Assembly: GCA_007859835.1 (NCBI GenBank)
Contig: SJPJ01000001.1
Coordinates: 675,440-739,439, forward strand
Length of the DNA stretch: 64,000 nt
Source: Novipirellula herctigrandis
GTDB taxonomy: Bacteria > Planctomycetota > Planctomycetia > Pirellulales > Pirellulaceae
Reading direction: 5' to 3'
Shown: piece by piece, positions 18,619 to 26,590 of the stretch
How positions within the stretch are numbered: the first letter of the stretch is position 1
Layout of the letters: each line of letters opens with the position of its first letter
Position numbers and translations under genes: made by a program
The notes under the pieces: model-generated
What the model saw: the letters and a program-made list of their open reading frames with translations, nothing else
What the model was told of the DNA's origin: nothing
Databases searched by the model: none

Positions 18619-18660
18619 AGCCAACGGGATGGGGGAAACGACAAGATTCTCGCGTTGGCT
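18619..18660. repeat. 8-bp inverted repeat between the Cys/His protein and the adaptor gene
   Basis: AGCCAACG (18619-18626) and CGTTGGCT (18653-18660) are perfect complements 26 bp apart. The right arm touches the stop codon of the Cys/His-rich gene. It could be an intercistronic attenuator or an mRNA-stability hairpin; no U-tract follows on the minus strand. Confidence 0.6.
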
Positions 18661-19099
18661 AGAATTGCCAAGAACACTGCAGCGCGCAGCGTGAAGTCGA
18701 ATCCGCTAACCCAATCAGGACGGATTTAGAGCCGTAACAGACAAAAGAAGCGTCAACAAATTGATGGCGCAACGGCGTCAACCCTCCATCAAATGCGACA
18801 GTGACGAAGTCGAATAACGACAGTAGAGAGGGCGAGCTGAGGAAACTGCACTCTAACTCGCTATGGCAACCCGGTTGATTGCTGTCACAAGGCTTCTCGG
18901 CGGGGATCGAATCGCGGCGGGAGTCATGTTGGCAACAGCCCGAATGAAAAGCAATCTCGGCGTTTGGAAAGACAAGCTCGTTTTGTACCTCGCTATCGTT
19001 TCCAACGTGATCGCATGCATGCAAATGATGCAATTCACACCCAAAAACCGAGTGCAACAGCAGCGTGATTGCGGTAGCGATCCGACAAAAATGAAGCAA
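18659..19099 (-). CDS. Small exported Cys/His-rich protein leading the metal-efflux operon
   Basis: Starting from a TTG at 19099 gives 146 residues with a short hydrophobic signal (IATAITLLLHSVFG) followed at once by CELHHLHACDH. The middle has SGCCQHDSRRD, KPCDSNQPGCHSELEC and the tail RCALQCSW. The frame stays open to a TTG at 19180, which would add 27 residues before the signal. Cysteines and histidines in pairs after a signal peptide suggest periplasmic metal binding. Its position 150 bp before the adaptor gene supports a sensor or metallochaperone role. I know no named family for it, and the start is uncertain. Confidence 0.6.
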   Translation of the reverse strand: MLHFCRIATAITLLLHSVFGCELHHLHACDHVGNDSEVQNELVFPNAEIAFHSGCCQHDSRRDSIPAEKPCDSNQPGCHSELECSFLSSPSLLSLFDFVTVAFDGGLTPLRHQFVDASFVCYGSKSVLIGLADSTSRCALQCSWQF

Positions 19100-19296
19100 A
19101 GAATGGGTTCCGAGATGAATTTTGCAAAAACAGGGTCCGTCTGTAGGGATATTGTCGGCAAGTGGGGCTCGGATCGGCAAGTGCTACAGCAAAAAATGTA
19201 CGTTTTTATGTAGACGAGGGAGTTGATATTGGGACCGCACAGAGCGTTTAGGTTCAAATTCGGCATCCTACGACTAACCCCTAATCGCTCTCATTC

Positions 19297-19343
19297 AAAT
19301 GGCCGGGGGGCTCCAAGAGCAAATGGCGGGGGGCCCCAAGAGC
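19297..19343. repeat. Two tandem ~24-bp repeats
   Basis: AAATGGCCGGGGGGCTCCAA plus GAGC (19297-19320) is followed by a 23-bp variant (19321-19343) that differs by one lost base and one substitution. Confidence 0.9.
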
Positions 19344-19350
19344 GACACCA

Positions 19351-19395
19351 GATTCAGGGCAACGCGATTCAGGGCATCGCGATTCAGGGCAACGC
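19351..19395. repeat. Three 15-bp tandem repeats
   Basis: GATTCAGGGCAACGC (19351-19365), GATTCAGGGCATCGC (19366-19380) and GATTCAGGGCAACGC (19381-19395): three units with one substitution. They lie 130 bp upstream of the desaturase start. Confidence 0.97.
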
Positions 19396-19524
19396 TCAAT
19401 CGATTTTTACCTAGCCGTTACAAATTACAGTCGATCTGGTGACAGAAGCCCATGGACAGATAGCTAAAATCCTGACTCACTTATCTCCGCACTGGATGCG
19501 GTAACCTAATGACAGGAATTTCCT

Positions 19525-20541
19525 ATGGCTTCGGTAATCCAGCCACCAAGCAAAAAAAGATCGAGCAAACGTCGGACGAGTTCGAATCACAAAATCACGC
19601 AAAAGGTCGCTCCTTCAAAGGCCTCTAAAGCACCCGTTAACACTGACCCCAACACGACCGAGCGACGTCGCTTCAGCAACCTTAGCCCTTGGGCGATTGG
19701 TTGGTTGAGTCTTGCTCACTTAGTCGTCCTGACGATTCCCTTCACCTTCTCCTACACGTTCTCGTGGGCGGGCATCGCCGTGATGCTTCTATTGCACTGG
19801 ATCACCGGATCGTTGGGGATTTGTCTGGGTTACCACCGACTTTTGACTCATACAGGAATGAAAACGCACTCCTGGGTCCGCTACACCTTTGCGACAATCG
19901 GCACGTTGGCGGGCGAAGGTTCACCGCTCGATTGGGTCGCCGACCATCGGAAACACCATGCCCATAGCGACCAAGACGGTGACCCGCATTCACCCCACGA
20001 TGGCGGGTTGTGGTCCCACATTTTTTGGCTTGCTTATCACACGCATAACGGTGACCGCACCGCTTATCTAAAACGCTGGGTACCGGACCTTTACAAACAG
20101 CGTGGAATGCGGATTTTGGATGTGATGTTCTTGCCCCTTCACATCATGATGGGCTTGGCACTGTTCGGTATCGGCTACGCGTTCGGCGGGACCCAGCTTG
20201 GGACTTCGTTGGTTGTTTGGGGCATGTTCGTCCGCTTGGTTGGCGTGCTACACGCGACATGGATGGTCAACAGTGCCTCACACATGTGGGGATACAAAAA
20301 TTACGACACGACCGATGACAGCCGCAATAATTGGTTCGTTGCGATCGTTGCTTACGGCGAAGGATGGCACAACAATCACCACGCTTATCCACGAATGGCC
20401 AAGCATGGTCACAAGTGGTGGGAATTCGATGTCACATGGCAAGCAATTCGGCTGCTTCGCGCTACGGGATTGGTTTGGGATGTCGTCGATTACCGAACGG
20501 CAGCGGAAAAGAACAATTTGAGCCAAAGCAGTGTAGACTAG
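19525..20541 (+). CDS. Membrane fatty-acid (acyl-CoA type) desaturase
   Basis: The start at 19525 has AGGAA about nine bases upstream. The 338-residue protein has a basic, Ser/Lys-rich N-terminus (1-50), then hydrophobic segments and the three histidine boxes of delta-9 type di-iron desaturases: HRLLTH (104-109), HRKHH (141-145) and HNNHH (282-286). The boxes face the cytoplasm and bind two irons. The enzyme inserts a double bond into acyl chains using oxygen and an electron donor, adjusting membrane fluidity. The basic N-terminal extension is longer than usual. It is 52 bp upstream of the PPK2 gene in the same direction. Confidence 0.95.
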   Translation: MASVIQPPSKKRSSKRRTSSNHKITQKVAPSKASKAPVNTDPNTTERRRFSNLSPWAIGWLSLAHLVVLTIPFTFSYTFSWAGIAVMLLLHWITGSLGICLGYHRLLTHTGMKTHSWVRYTFATIGTLAGEGSPLDWVADHRKHHAHSDQDGDPHSPHDGGLWSHIFWLAYHTHNGDRTAYLKRWVPDLYKQRGMRILDVMFLPLHIMMGLALFGIGYAFGGTQLGTSLVVWGMFVRLVGVLHATWMVNSASHMWGYKNYDTTDDSRNNWFVAIVAYGEGWHNNHHAYPRMAKHGHKWWEFDVTWQAIRLLRATGLVWDVVDYRTAAEKNNLSQSSVD

Positions 20542-20593
20542 TTAATCTCTACAGCATTGACTCACGCCGATCCTTTCCCCCAAGGCCCAATCG

Positions 20594-21439
20594 ATGGATC
20601 TGATCAAAAAGCATATTGTGAAACCTGGCGAATCCGTCAAACTCAAATCGATCGCCACCGAACCCGATGGCCCGTTTGACGGCAAGGAAGACGCCCGCGA
20701 ATATGTCGCCGATACGATCACGAAGATGCAACACCTTCAATATCGGTTGTTCGTCGAAGGGAAGCAGTCGTTATTGATCATTTTGCAAGCGCCCGACGCG
20801 GCTGGCAAAGACGGCTTGATCCGCAAAACACTTGGCCGAATGAACCCACAAGGTGTGCGGACATATCCATTCAAGGTGCCGACACCAATCGAATTGTCAC
20901 ACGATTTCTTGTGGCGAACCCATCAATGCACACCAGCAGCCGGCCAAATTTCAATCTTCAATCGCTCCCATTATGAGGACGTCTTGGTTGTTCGAGTCGA
21001 GGACCTTGTGCCGAAGAGCATTTGGAGTAAGCGGTATGAAATAATCAACCAGTTTGAATCCTTGCTATGCGAACGAGGAACGCGAATTTTGAAGTTCTAC
21101 TTGCACATCAGTGCACGCGAACAACTAGAGCGATTCAAAGAGCGTTTAGACTACCCGGAAAAGCATTGGAAATTGAACGCTGGGGATTACGATGTCCGCG
21201 ACAAAATGCCCAAGTATCACCAAGCTTATGAGGACGTGTTTGAAAAGTGCAGTACAAAACGGGCACCGTGGTTCATTATCCCCGCCGACAAAAAATGGTA
21301 CCGCGATGCAGCCGTTGCTCACATTGTCCACGAGACCATGAAAGAGATGGACCCGCAATTGCCAAAAGTCGAAGCCGATTTGGATGAAATCCGAGCATTG
21401 TACGAGCGTGAAGCCGCCGAGATGGGCCAAGACTCTTAA
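20594..21439 (+). CDS. Polyphosphate kinase 2 family protein (PPK2)
   Basis: The protein has 281 residues, the length of single-domain PPK2 enzymes. It has a Walker A segment APDAAGKDG (66-74) and the Walker B/lid region IFNRSHYEDV (121-130), which corresponds to the family's DRSWYNR-like motif. It also has KRYEIINQFE and DKKWYRDAAVAHI. PPK2 enzymes transfer phosphate between polyphosphate and nucleotides (NDP or NMP). The sequence resembles the single-domain class I/III type, but which nucleotide it prefers is not certain. It probably acts in energy storage or nucleotide recharging under stress. It converges with the SRAP gene. Confidence 0.92.
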   Translation: MDLIKKHIVKPGESVKLKSIATEPDGPFDGKEDAREYVADTITKMQHLQYRLFVEGKQSLLIILQAPDAAGKDGLIRKTLGRMNPQGVRTYPFKVPTPIELSHDFLWRTHQCTPAAGQISIFNRSHYEDVLVVRVEDLVPKSIWSKRYEIINQFESLLCERGTRILKFYLHISAREQLERFKERLDYPEKHWKLNAGDYDVRDKMPKYHQAYEDVFEKCSTKRAPWFIIPADKKWYRDAAVAHIVHETMKEMDPQLPKVEADLDEIRALYEREAAEMGQDS

Positions 21440-21483
21440 GGTCGCTTCACAACGATTAACTCCCGAGGACCAAATCACGCGGG

Positions 21484-22161
21484 TCAAACCGGTTCAACGC
21501 ATTTCGCGTTATCGTTTCTGGCGTTATTGACTTCTCGATCGACAGCGGTGACCACTAACAACTCCTCGGGTGCAGGCCGAAGCAACCCTTTGAGTGTCTC
21601 ACTATCGCTGAAATCGGGATCGAGCCATTGGTCGTAATCGTCGACATCGAGTATCACGGGCATCCGGTCGTGGACGTCCTCGGTCCGCTGGTTCGCATTC
21701 GTCGTGATAACCGTACATGTCACAATTTCGCCACCGTCACCCGAAGCTTTCCTATTACGCTGCCATAGTCCGGCAAAGGCGAAGGGGCCCTCATCAGGAC
21801 GGTGCATCAAGAACGGTTGCTTTCCGTCGGAAACCTTTTTCCATTCATAATAACCATCGGCCGGAATCAAGCATCGATTATGCTTCAGCGGTTGCTTGAA
21901 TGAGGGTTTCTCGTCGACAGTCTCTGCGCGGGCGTTGATCATCCGAGCCCCAATGCGGACATCGTCAGACCACGGTGGCACGAGTCCCCAAATCATCCGA
22001 ACGGTTCGACGAGAGCGATCGTTAGACCCACGAACGATTGCCAAGATCGTTTGCGTGGGAGCAATGTTATAGCGAGGCGAAAGGTCGACAACCGAATCTT
22101 TCAACTGAAAGAATCGTTGAAGATTGGTATGCGATATCCGCAGGGTGAATCGACCACACAT
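21484..22161 (-). CDS. SRAP-domain protein (YedK/HMCES family), abasic-site shield
   Basis: The protein has 225 residues beginning Met-Cys-Gly-Arg-Phe. Cys2 becomes the N-terminal residue after Met removal and forms a covalent thiazolidine with abasic sites in single-stranded DNA. The other conserved residues are visible: Asn76 in MINARAET, Glu106 in DGYYEW and His164 in VHDRMPVIL. The cytoplasmic protein protects replication forks from abasic-site breaks. The start must be at 22161 for Cys2 to be exposed. It stands alone and converges with PPK2. Confidence 0.95.
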   Translation of the reverse strand: MCGRFTLRISHTNLQRFFQLKDSVVDLSPRYNIAPTQTILAIVRGSNDRSRRTVRMIWGLVPPWSDDVRIGARMINARAETVDEKPSFKQPLKHNRCLIPADGYYEWKKVSDGKQPFLMHRPDEGPFAFAGLWQRNRKASGDGGEIVTCTVITTNANQRTEDVHDRMPVILDVDDYDQWLDPDFSDSETLKGLLRPAPEELLVVTAVDREVNNARNDNAKCVEPV

Positions 22162-22233
22162 GATTTTCGTTTTTCCATCAACAAGCCTGGTTTGATTGGC
22201 TCATTGTATCATAGGAACTGCTAAATTGAGATT

Positions 22234-22323
22234 CACCGTGCGTGCAATCACCTTGCGCGCAATCACCGTGCGCGCAATCACCGTGCGCGCAATCACCGTG
22301 CGTGCAATCACCGTGCGCGCAAT
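22234..22323. repeat. Six 15-bp tandem repeats between the SRAP and DUF1559 genes
   Basis: There are six perfect-length units of CACCGTGCGCGCAAT (22234-22323). Units 1 and 5 read CGTGCGTG, unit 2 reads CTTGCGCG, and units 3, 4 and 6 are identical. The array starts 30 bp beyond the DUF1559 stop, upstream of the SRAP gene. Confidence 0.98.
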
Positions 22324-22353
22324 ATCGACACGCGTCTTTAAAATTACTGTTGC

Positions 22354-23364
22354 TCAACGATCGAGCGAAACGACTTCTCGGCCGGCTCGAGTCCCCAGCG
22401 CATGCCACGTATCACGATTGATCGATTCGGTGATCGTTTGCACCGATCCGTCGACCATGGCGACCTGGACAAGCCCAACGTGATAGCTTCTCGAAGTGAT
22501 CATGGCATAGCTTTGACTTCCCAAGCGTCCGTTTTTGCCTTCTTGCCAGGAATTGAAATCCATTTGCTCGTATTCTTGGCCGCTGTTGGTAAACCGGACT
22601 TTGGCGTTGGGTGGCATTGTAACCGTGAAGCCTGTGTGATGAACGCGACCATCGGGCCATTCGGTATGACCGGTGTTTTTGAATTGTGCCCCGCTGGCGA
22701 CAATCGTCTCCGCTTCGGCCTGCGTCGTCGGCAAGACCGTCGAACTTGGACCACCGTTCCGCTGGTACGGCGTCCACGCTTTCACTTCGGCCACCAGCAG
22801 GGTATTGGTGGTGCCGTCGAGACAATCGCGAAAACTCAGAAACGAATTCGGATAGAACATGCCATCGCCACCTTTTGTTGTGGTGGGATCGTAAACGAAC
22901 CAACGACCGAAATTGAATCCGTAGGTGGTCGGATAAAGTGTGGGACGATCATCGCTAAAGGTGCGAGCCTGGTCGCTTCCGGGATCACTTGGACAACTGT
23001 AGGTAGGAATTTTCAAACCATCGATTGATTCTTGGAAATCCCACGCGATCGACAAATCGACACCTTCGTAGACGTTGCCTTGCTCCAAGAAGGGCAAAAT
23101 TCGGCCATGCACGCCCCACGAGCCGTTGTTCCCTGTGTTGGTGTTGTCGAGATCAAGGATTGCCGACGGCGGAAATTTCTTGAAAACGCTCTGGTAATTG
23201 TGACACGCCAACGCAATCTGTTTGAGACGATTGGAACATTGCAACCGCCGCGCCGCCTCGCGAGCTGCTTGGACGGCTGGCAATAGCAGCCCAACCAATA
23301 CGCCAATGATGGCGATCACGACAAGTAGTTCGACAAGGGTGAATCCTTTCTTTGACCATTTCAT
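22354..23364 (-). CDS. DUF1559 pseudopilin-like protein with N-terminal methylation motif
   Basis: The ATG at 23364 gives MKWSKKGFTLVELLVVIAIIGVL, the prepilin-peptidase cleavage site (G|FTLVE) and hydrophobic helix of type II secretion/type IV pilin-like proteins. The DUF1559 body follows, with AREAARRLQCSNRLKQIALACHNY and PPSAILD. Near the C-terminus is the H-x9-DG signature (HVGLVQVAMVDGSVQ). Planctomycetes have large families of these proteins, thought to be surface or matrix components; their exact role is unknown. The length of 336 residues is typical. The reading frame is open further upstream to 23412, but the methylation motif fixes the start. Confidence 0.95.
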   Translation of the reverse strand: MKWSKKGFTLVELLVVIAIIGVLVGLLLPAVQAAREAARRLQCSNRLKQIALACHNYQSVFKKFPPSAILDLDNTNTGNNGSWGVHGRILPFLEQGNVYEGVDLSIAWDFQESIDGLKIPTYSCPSDPGSDQARTFSDDRPTLYPTTYGFNFGRWFVYDPTTTKGGDGMFYPNSFLSFRDCLDGTTNTLLVAEVKAWTPYQRNGGPSSTVLPTTQAEAETIVASGAQFKNTGHTEWPDGRVHHTGFTVTMPPNAKVRFTNSGQEYEQMDFNSWQEGKNGRLGSQSYAMITSRSYHVGLVQVAMVDGSVQTITESINRDTWHALGTRAGREVVSLDR

Positions 23365-23525
23365 TGAATCCGTTTTGAACAAGGGTTTCTCTCTATCATT
23401 TGGGGTGAGCATTCACGGACGACGATGTGTCGGCACGCCATCTAGTGCAGTTGCCGTACCAATCGCCGAACAACACAAAAACCCCGCCATATACGAATCG
23501 TTGCCGAAACGATCGATCTGCTGCC

Positions 23526-23588
23526 GGTGATTTATCCGCCGCACCCGGTGATTTATCCGCCGCACCCGGTGATTTAACCGCCGCTGCC
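23526..23588. repeat. Three 21-bp tandem repeats
   Basis: Two identical units GGTGATTTATCCGCCGCACC+C (23526-23546, 23547-23567) are followed by a variant third (23568-23588). They lie between the DUF1559 start and the end of the transsulfuration gene. Confidence 0.95.
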
Positions 23589-23632
23589 GGCGGTTGGACC
23601 GCCACGTCACCACGTCTTTGCCGGCGCTCCAG

Positions 23633-24811
23633 CTATTGGCAAAACGCTCGCTGTAAATCCGCTTGCAAGTCTTCGAACGACTCTAATCCGACCGATAACC
23701 GGATCAATCCATCGGAGATTCCAAATCGCTCACGGTCGGCTGCGTCGTAGCTGGCGTGCGACATCGTCGCGGGTTGTTCAATGAGTGATTCCACGGCTCC
23801 CAAGCTGACCGCCAAATGAAACAACTGGGTCGATTCGCAAACCTTGGCCGTTTCGCTTTTCTCAGCGTCCAGCTCAAACGTCACCATCGCCCCGAATCCG
23901 CCACTGAGAATCGATTGGGCCAATTCATGTTGCGGATGAGAGGCCAGCCCTGGATACAGAACCGACCGCACTCGCGGATGTTGCTCAAGCCATTGCGCTA
24001 ACCGTAACGCCGTCGCCGATTGCTCACGTACGCGGAGATCCAATGTTTTCAGGCCGCGCGACACCAAGAAACAGCTGAAAGGATCAAGCACCGCTCCCGT
24101 TGCGTTTTGAATAAAGTAGAGTTCATCGTAGAGCGACCGATCTGCGACGGCCAAAGTTCCGCCGAGACAATCGCTGTGACCGCCCAGGTACTTCGTCGCC
24201 GAATGCATGACGATATCCACCCCAAGTTCCAACGGACGGATCAAAGCCGGGGTGCCGAACGTATTATCCACGCCAAACAGGCATCCTTTCGCATGAGCGA
24301 TCTCCGCCAAACGAGACAAATTGGGAATCGTCAAACGGGGGTTGCCAATCGTTTCGCCCCAAACCAATCGTGTTTTTGTTTTGATCGCCGACTCGACCGC
24401 CAAGTGGTCGGTCATATCGACCAACGTCACTTCAATGCCGCTGCGACTGCAAATTTTGTGCAGCAAGCGGTACGCGCCGCCATACAAATCGCACCCGGCA
24501 ACGACATGGTCCCCGCTGCGCAACAACATCGTGACACAGTGGATCGCTGCCATACCGGACGAAAATGCCAACGCTCCGGCGCCGCTGTCGAGTGACGTCA
24601 GTGTGGTTTCGAGATTGTGGCGAGTCGGGTTGCCACTGCGTGAATAATCAAACTCGCCCCACTCCCCTGCGCCGGGTTGCCTGAACGTACTGGCCAAATG
24701 GATCGGCGGCACAACGGCACCGGTTGAAGGATCAATCTCGTTGCCGACGTGAATCGCGCGTGTGCGAAAGTCGGCATGGGATAGATTTTCGGTTGAATTG
24801 GACTCGCTCAT
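23633..24811 (-). CDS. PLP-dependent transsulfuration enzyme (cystathionine gamma-synthase/lyase family)
   Basis: The start at the ATG at 24811 gives 392 residues, normal for the Cys/Met-metabolism PLP family. Visible are YSRSGNPTR (phosphate-binding Tyr56 and Arg58), SSGMAAI, Tyr110 that stacks on the cofactor, VDNTFGTP, the PLP lysine in SATKYLGG (Lys207), and a C-terminal RLSVGLE. These fit cystathionine gamma-lyase, gamma-synthase or O-acetylhomoserine sulfhydrylase; sequence alone does not separate them. The frame continues upstream with a hydrophobic stretch to 24862 that I do not include. A second paralogue lies 135 bp upstream on the same strand, so the two probably act in adjoining steps of methionine/cysteine exchange. 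Confidence 0.92.
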   Translation of the reverse strand: MSESNSTENLSHADFRTRAIHVGNEIDPSTGAVVPPIHLASTFRQPGAGEWGEFDYSRSGNPTRHNLETTLTSLDSGAGALAFSSGMAAIHCVTMLLRSGDHVVAGCDLYGGAYRLLHKICSRSGIEVTLVDMTDHLAVESAIKTKTRLVWGETIGNPRLTIPNLSRLAEIAHAKGCLFGVDNTFGTPALIRPLELGVDIVMHSATKYLGGHSDCLGGTLAVADRSLYDELYFIQNATGAVLDPFSCFLVSRGLKTLDLRVREQSATALRLAQWLEQHPRVRSVLYPGLASHPQHELAQSILSGGFGAMVTFELDAEKSETAKVCESTQLFHLAVSLGAVESLIEQPATMSHASYDAADRERFGISDGLIRLSVGLESFEDLQADLQRAFCQ

Positions 24812-24945
24812 GGCAATAGCTCTAAGAGAAAACACCAACGCGATAGCCATCGCTGTCAGCAAGGTAAAAACGGTTTCCCAGACCCGCGGCCGGCGCCATG
24901 CCGCTCCGGAAACATGATAGCGATGTGATTCGACGAAGGCTTCGG

Positions 24946-26292
24946 CTACTTGGCCGCTAAGGCTTGATCAACATCCGCTATTAAATCGGCGGTATCTTCA
25001 ATCCCGCACGACAGCCGAATCATATTGTCGGCAATTCCAAACCGCCTACGGTCTTCGACGGAGCAATTGTAATAGCTCATGACGTAAGGCTGTTCGATCA
25101 GCGATTCAACACCACCGAGACTCGGTGCAATACGCGCCATTTGTGCTGCGTCGACCACTCGTGATGTCTGTTTCCAATCCGCGTCCTTTAACTCGAACGT
25201 GATCAACCCACCAAAGCCGCGCATTTGCTGTTTCGCGATTTCGCTAGTCGGGTGCGAATCAACCCCAGGATAATAGACACGGGCGACACGAGGGTGTGCC
25301 TCCAAGAATCGTGCCACGGCTAAACCATTCTCGTTGTGCCGCTGCATCCGCAGTGCAAAGGTCTTAAGCCCCCGTTCAAGCTGGTAGAGATTCTGGGGCG
25401 AATTGACGCTACCCAAAATCCCACGCATCCCGCGGACCGGCTCGAGCGATTCATGACGCCCACAAATCACGCCCGCCAAAAGATCATTGTGACCGCCGAG
25501 GTATTTGGTTGCCGAATGCAACACGTAATCGACGCCGTAATCGATCGGCGAGATGTTATACGGTGTCGCCAAAGTGGCATCGATCAGTGTTTCAACTTCG
25601 TTGGCCTTTCCGACCGCTACGAATTTTTCCAGATCCACAACCGTCAAATGCGGGTTCGTCGGCGATTCACTAACCAACATCTTCGTCCGCGGCGTGATCG
25701 CCGACTCGAGTGCATCGAAGTCGCCCGTAGGAACTTGATGCGTGATCACGCCAAAACGTGACAAGTGCTTGCTACAAAATTCTCGACTGCGGTGGTAGCA
25801 TTGATCAAAGAAAACGATTTCGTCGCCCGCGCTCAACTTCGTCATCAACAAGCCGACAATCGCGGCCATGCCTGAACTGTACACAATCGCGTCTTCGGCT
25901 CCGTCGAGTGCCGCCAATTTGGCTTCAACACTCTTTTCATTCGGACAACCGTAACGACCGTATTCCTCACGTTTCTCATCGCCTTCGACGAACCGCAATA
26001 TCGCATCCGTCGATTCGAACGTGAACGTGGAAGCGGTGTAGATTGGCGAGGCAATCGCACCTTCGGACTTTTGCCGTTGTTCGCCTGCATGGACACACTG
26101 GGTTGACGTTCCGATATCCGGTTTGGTCACCGAAACGGGCTCGTCAGATGCTTTTTCAGGCAGGGCGTGACTCGACCGGAGTGAATCACGCGAGAATGAA
26201 GTCGACGCGGAATCGGAACCCGATCCACCATTGGAAGACGTCGCGCGACCGAGATCGGTTGCGTCGGAAGATTTAGTCATATTCTTTATCAT
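24946..26292 (-). CDS. Second transsulfuration enzyme with Ser-rich N-terminal extension (cystathionine gamma-synthase-like)
   Basis: This protein has 448 residues. The first 60 are rich in Ser, Asp and Gly and lie outside the PLP fold. The catalytic part starts at TQCVHAGEQ and has EYGRYGCPN (canonical YGRYGNPT, here with Cys-Pro-Asn), SSGMAAI, SESPTNPHL, the PLP lysine in SATKYLGG (Lys263), and a C-terminal IRLSCGIED. The core resembles plant-type cystathionine gamma-synthases more than the neighbouring paralogue does. It would join an activated homoserine to cysteine on the way to methionine. Two in-frame ATGs (26292, 26280) are both usable. Confidence 0.9.
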   Translation of the reverse strand: MIKNMTKSSDATDLGRATSSNGGSGSDSASTSFSRDSLRSSHALPEKASDEPVSVTKPDIGTSTQCVHAGEQRQKSEGAIASPIYTASTFTFESTDAILRFVEGDEKREEYGRYGCPNEKSVEAKLAALDGAEDAIVYSSGMAAIVGLLMTKLSAGDEIVFFDQCYHRSREFCSKHLSRFGVITHQVPTGDFDALESAITPRTKMLVSESPTNPHLTVVDLEKFVAVGKANEVETLIDATLATPYNISPIDYGVDYVLHSATKYLGGHNDLLAGVICGRHESLEPVRGMRGILGSVNSPQNLYQLERGLKTFALRMQRHNENGLAVARFLEAHPRVARVYYPGVDSHPTSEIAKQQMRGFGGLITFELKDADWKQTSRVVDAAQMARIAPSLGGVESLIEQPYVMSYYNCSVEDRRRFGIADNMIRLSCGIEDTADLIADVDQALAAK

Positions 26293-26590
26293 GGCTCTTT
26301 AGCAGTTCTAGGCTGCAAGCGGCCGCAAATCCCTAATGAAACGCAGACTCCGCCGAGTCACGTCCATTCACGATATCAATAAGCTAGCCGCGACAATCAG
26401 ACGCAGCAAGGGATTATTTCCCAAGAATATCGGAATTGGCTCAGTGACGACCATGATGTCACCAATTGTGGAGAGATTAGCTTCACTATCCCCCCCCCAG
26501 GTACCTGTCAGCCCGTTGGCGGCTCGATTCAGCCAGCAATCTTCCCCGATCCGCAACCTAATCCGATCCGCGATGATCGGGCGACAGTGA
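26293..26590. other. Intergenic gap with a run of nine cytosines
   Basis: No supported gene. A C9 tract lies at 26490-26498. The region should contain the promoter of the second transsulfuration gene. I looked for a SAM-type riboswitch signature on the minus strand and did not find one. Confidence 0.5.

Larger units (their letters stand above)
19100..19524. other. Intergenic region with two tandem-repeat clusters
   Basis: Apart from the possible longer N-terminus of the Cys/His protein, I see no gene. It must contain the divergent promoters of the efflux operon and the desaturase. It holds the repeats listed separately at 19297-19343 and 19351-19395. Confidence 0.6.

Noticed and set aside
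18853-19266. Minus-strand frame overlapping the Cys/His protein
   Set aside because: It is in another frame and has no signal peptide or Cys/His pattern in a sensible order; the chosen frame fits an exported protein.
22234-22323. Possible CRISPR array
   Set aside because: The repeats abut with no spacers and are only 15 bp; no cas genes are present.
26293-26590. Possible SAM-responsive riboswitch before the transsulfuration gene
   Set aside because: None of the conserved core sequences could be found on the minus strand.
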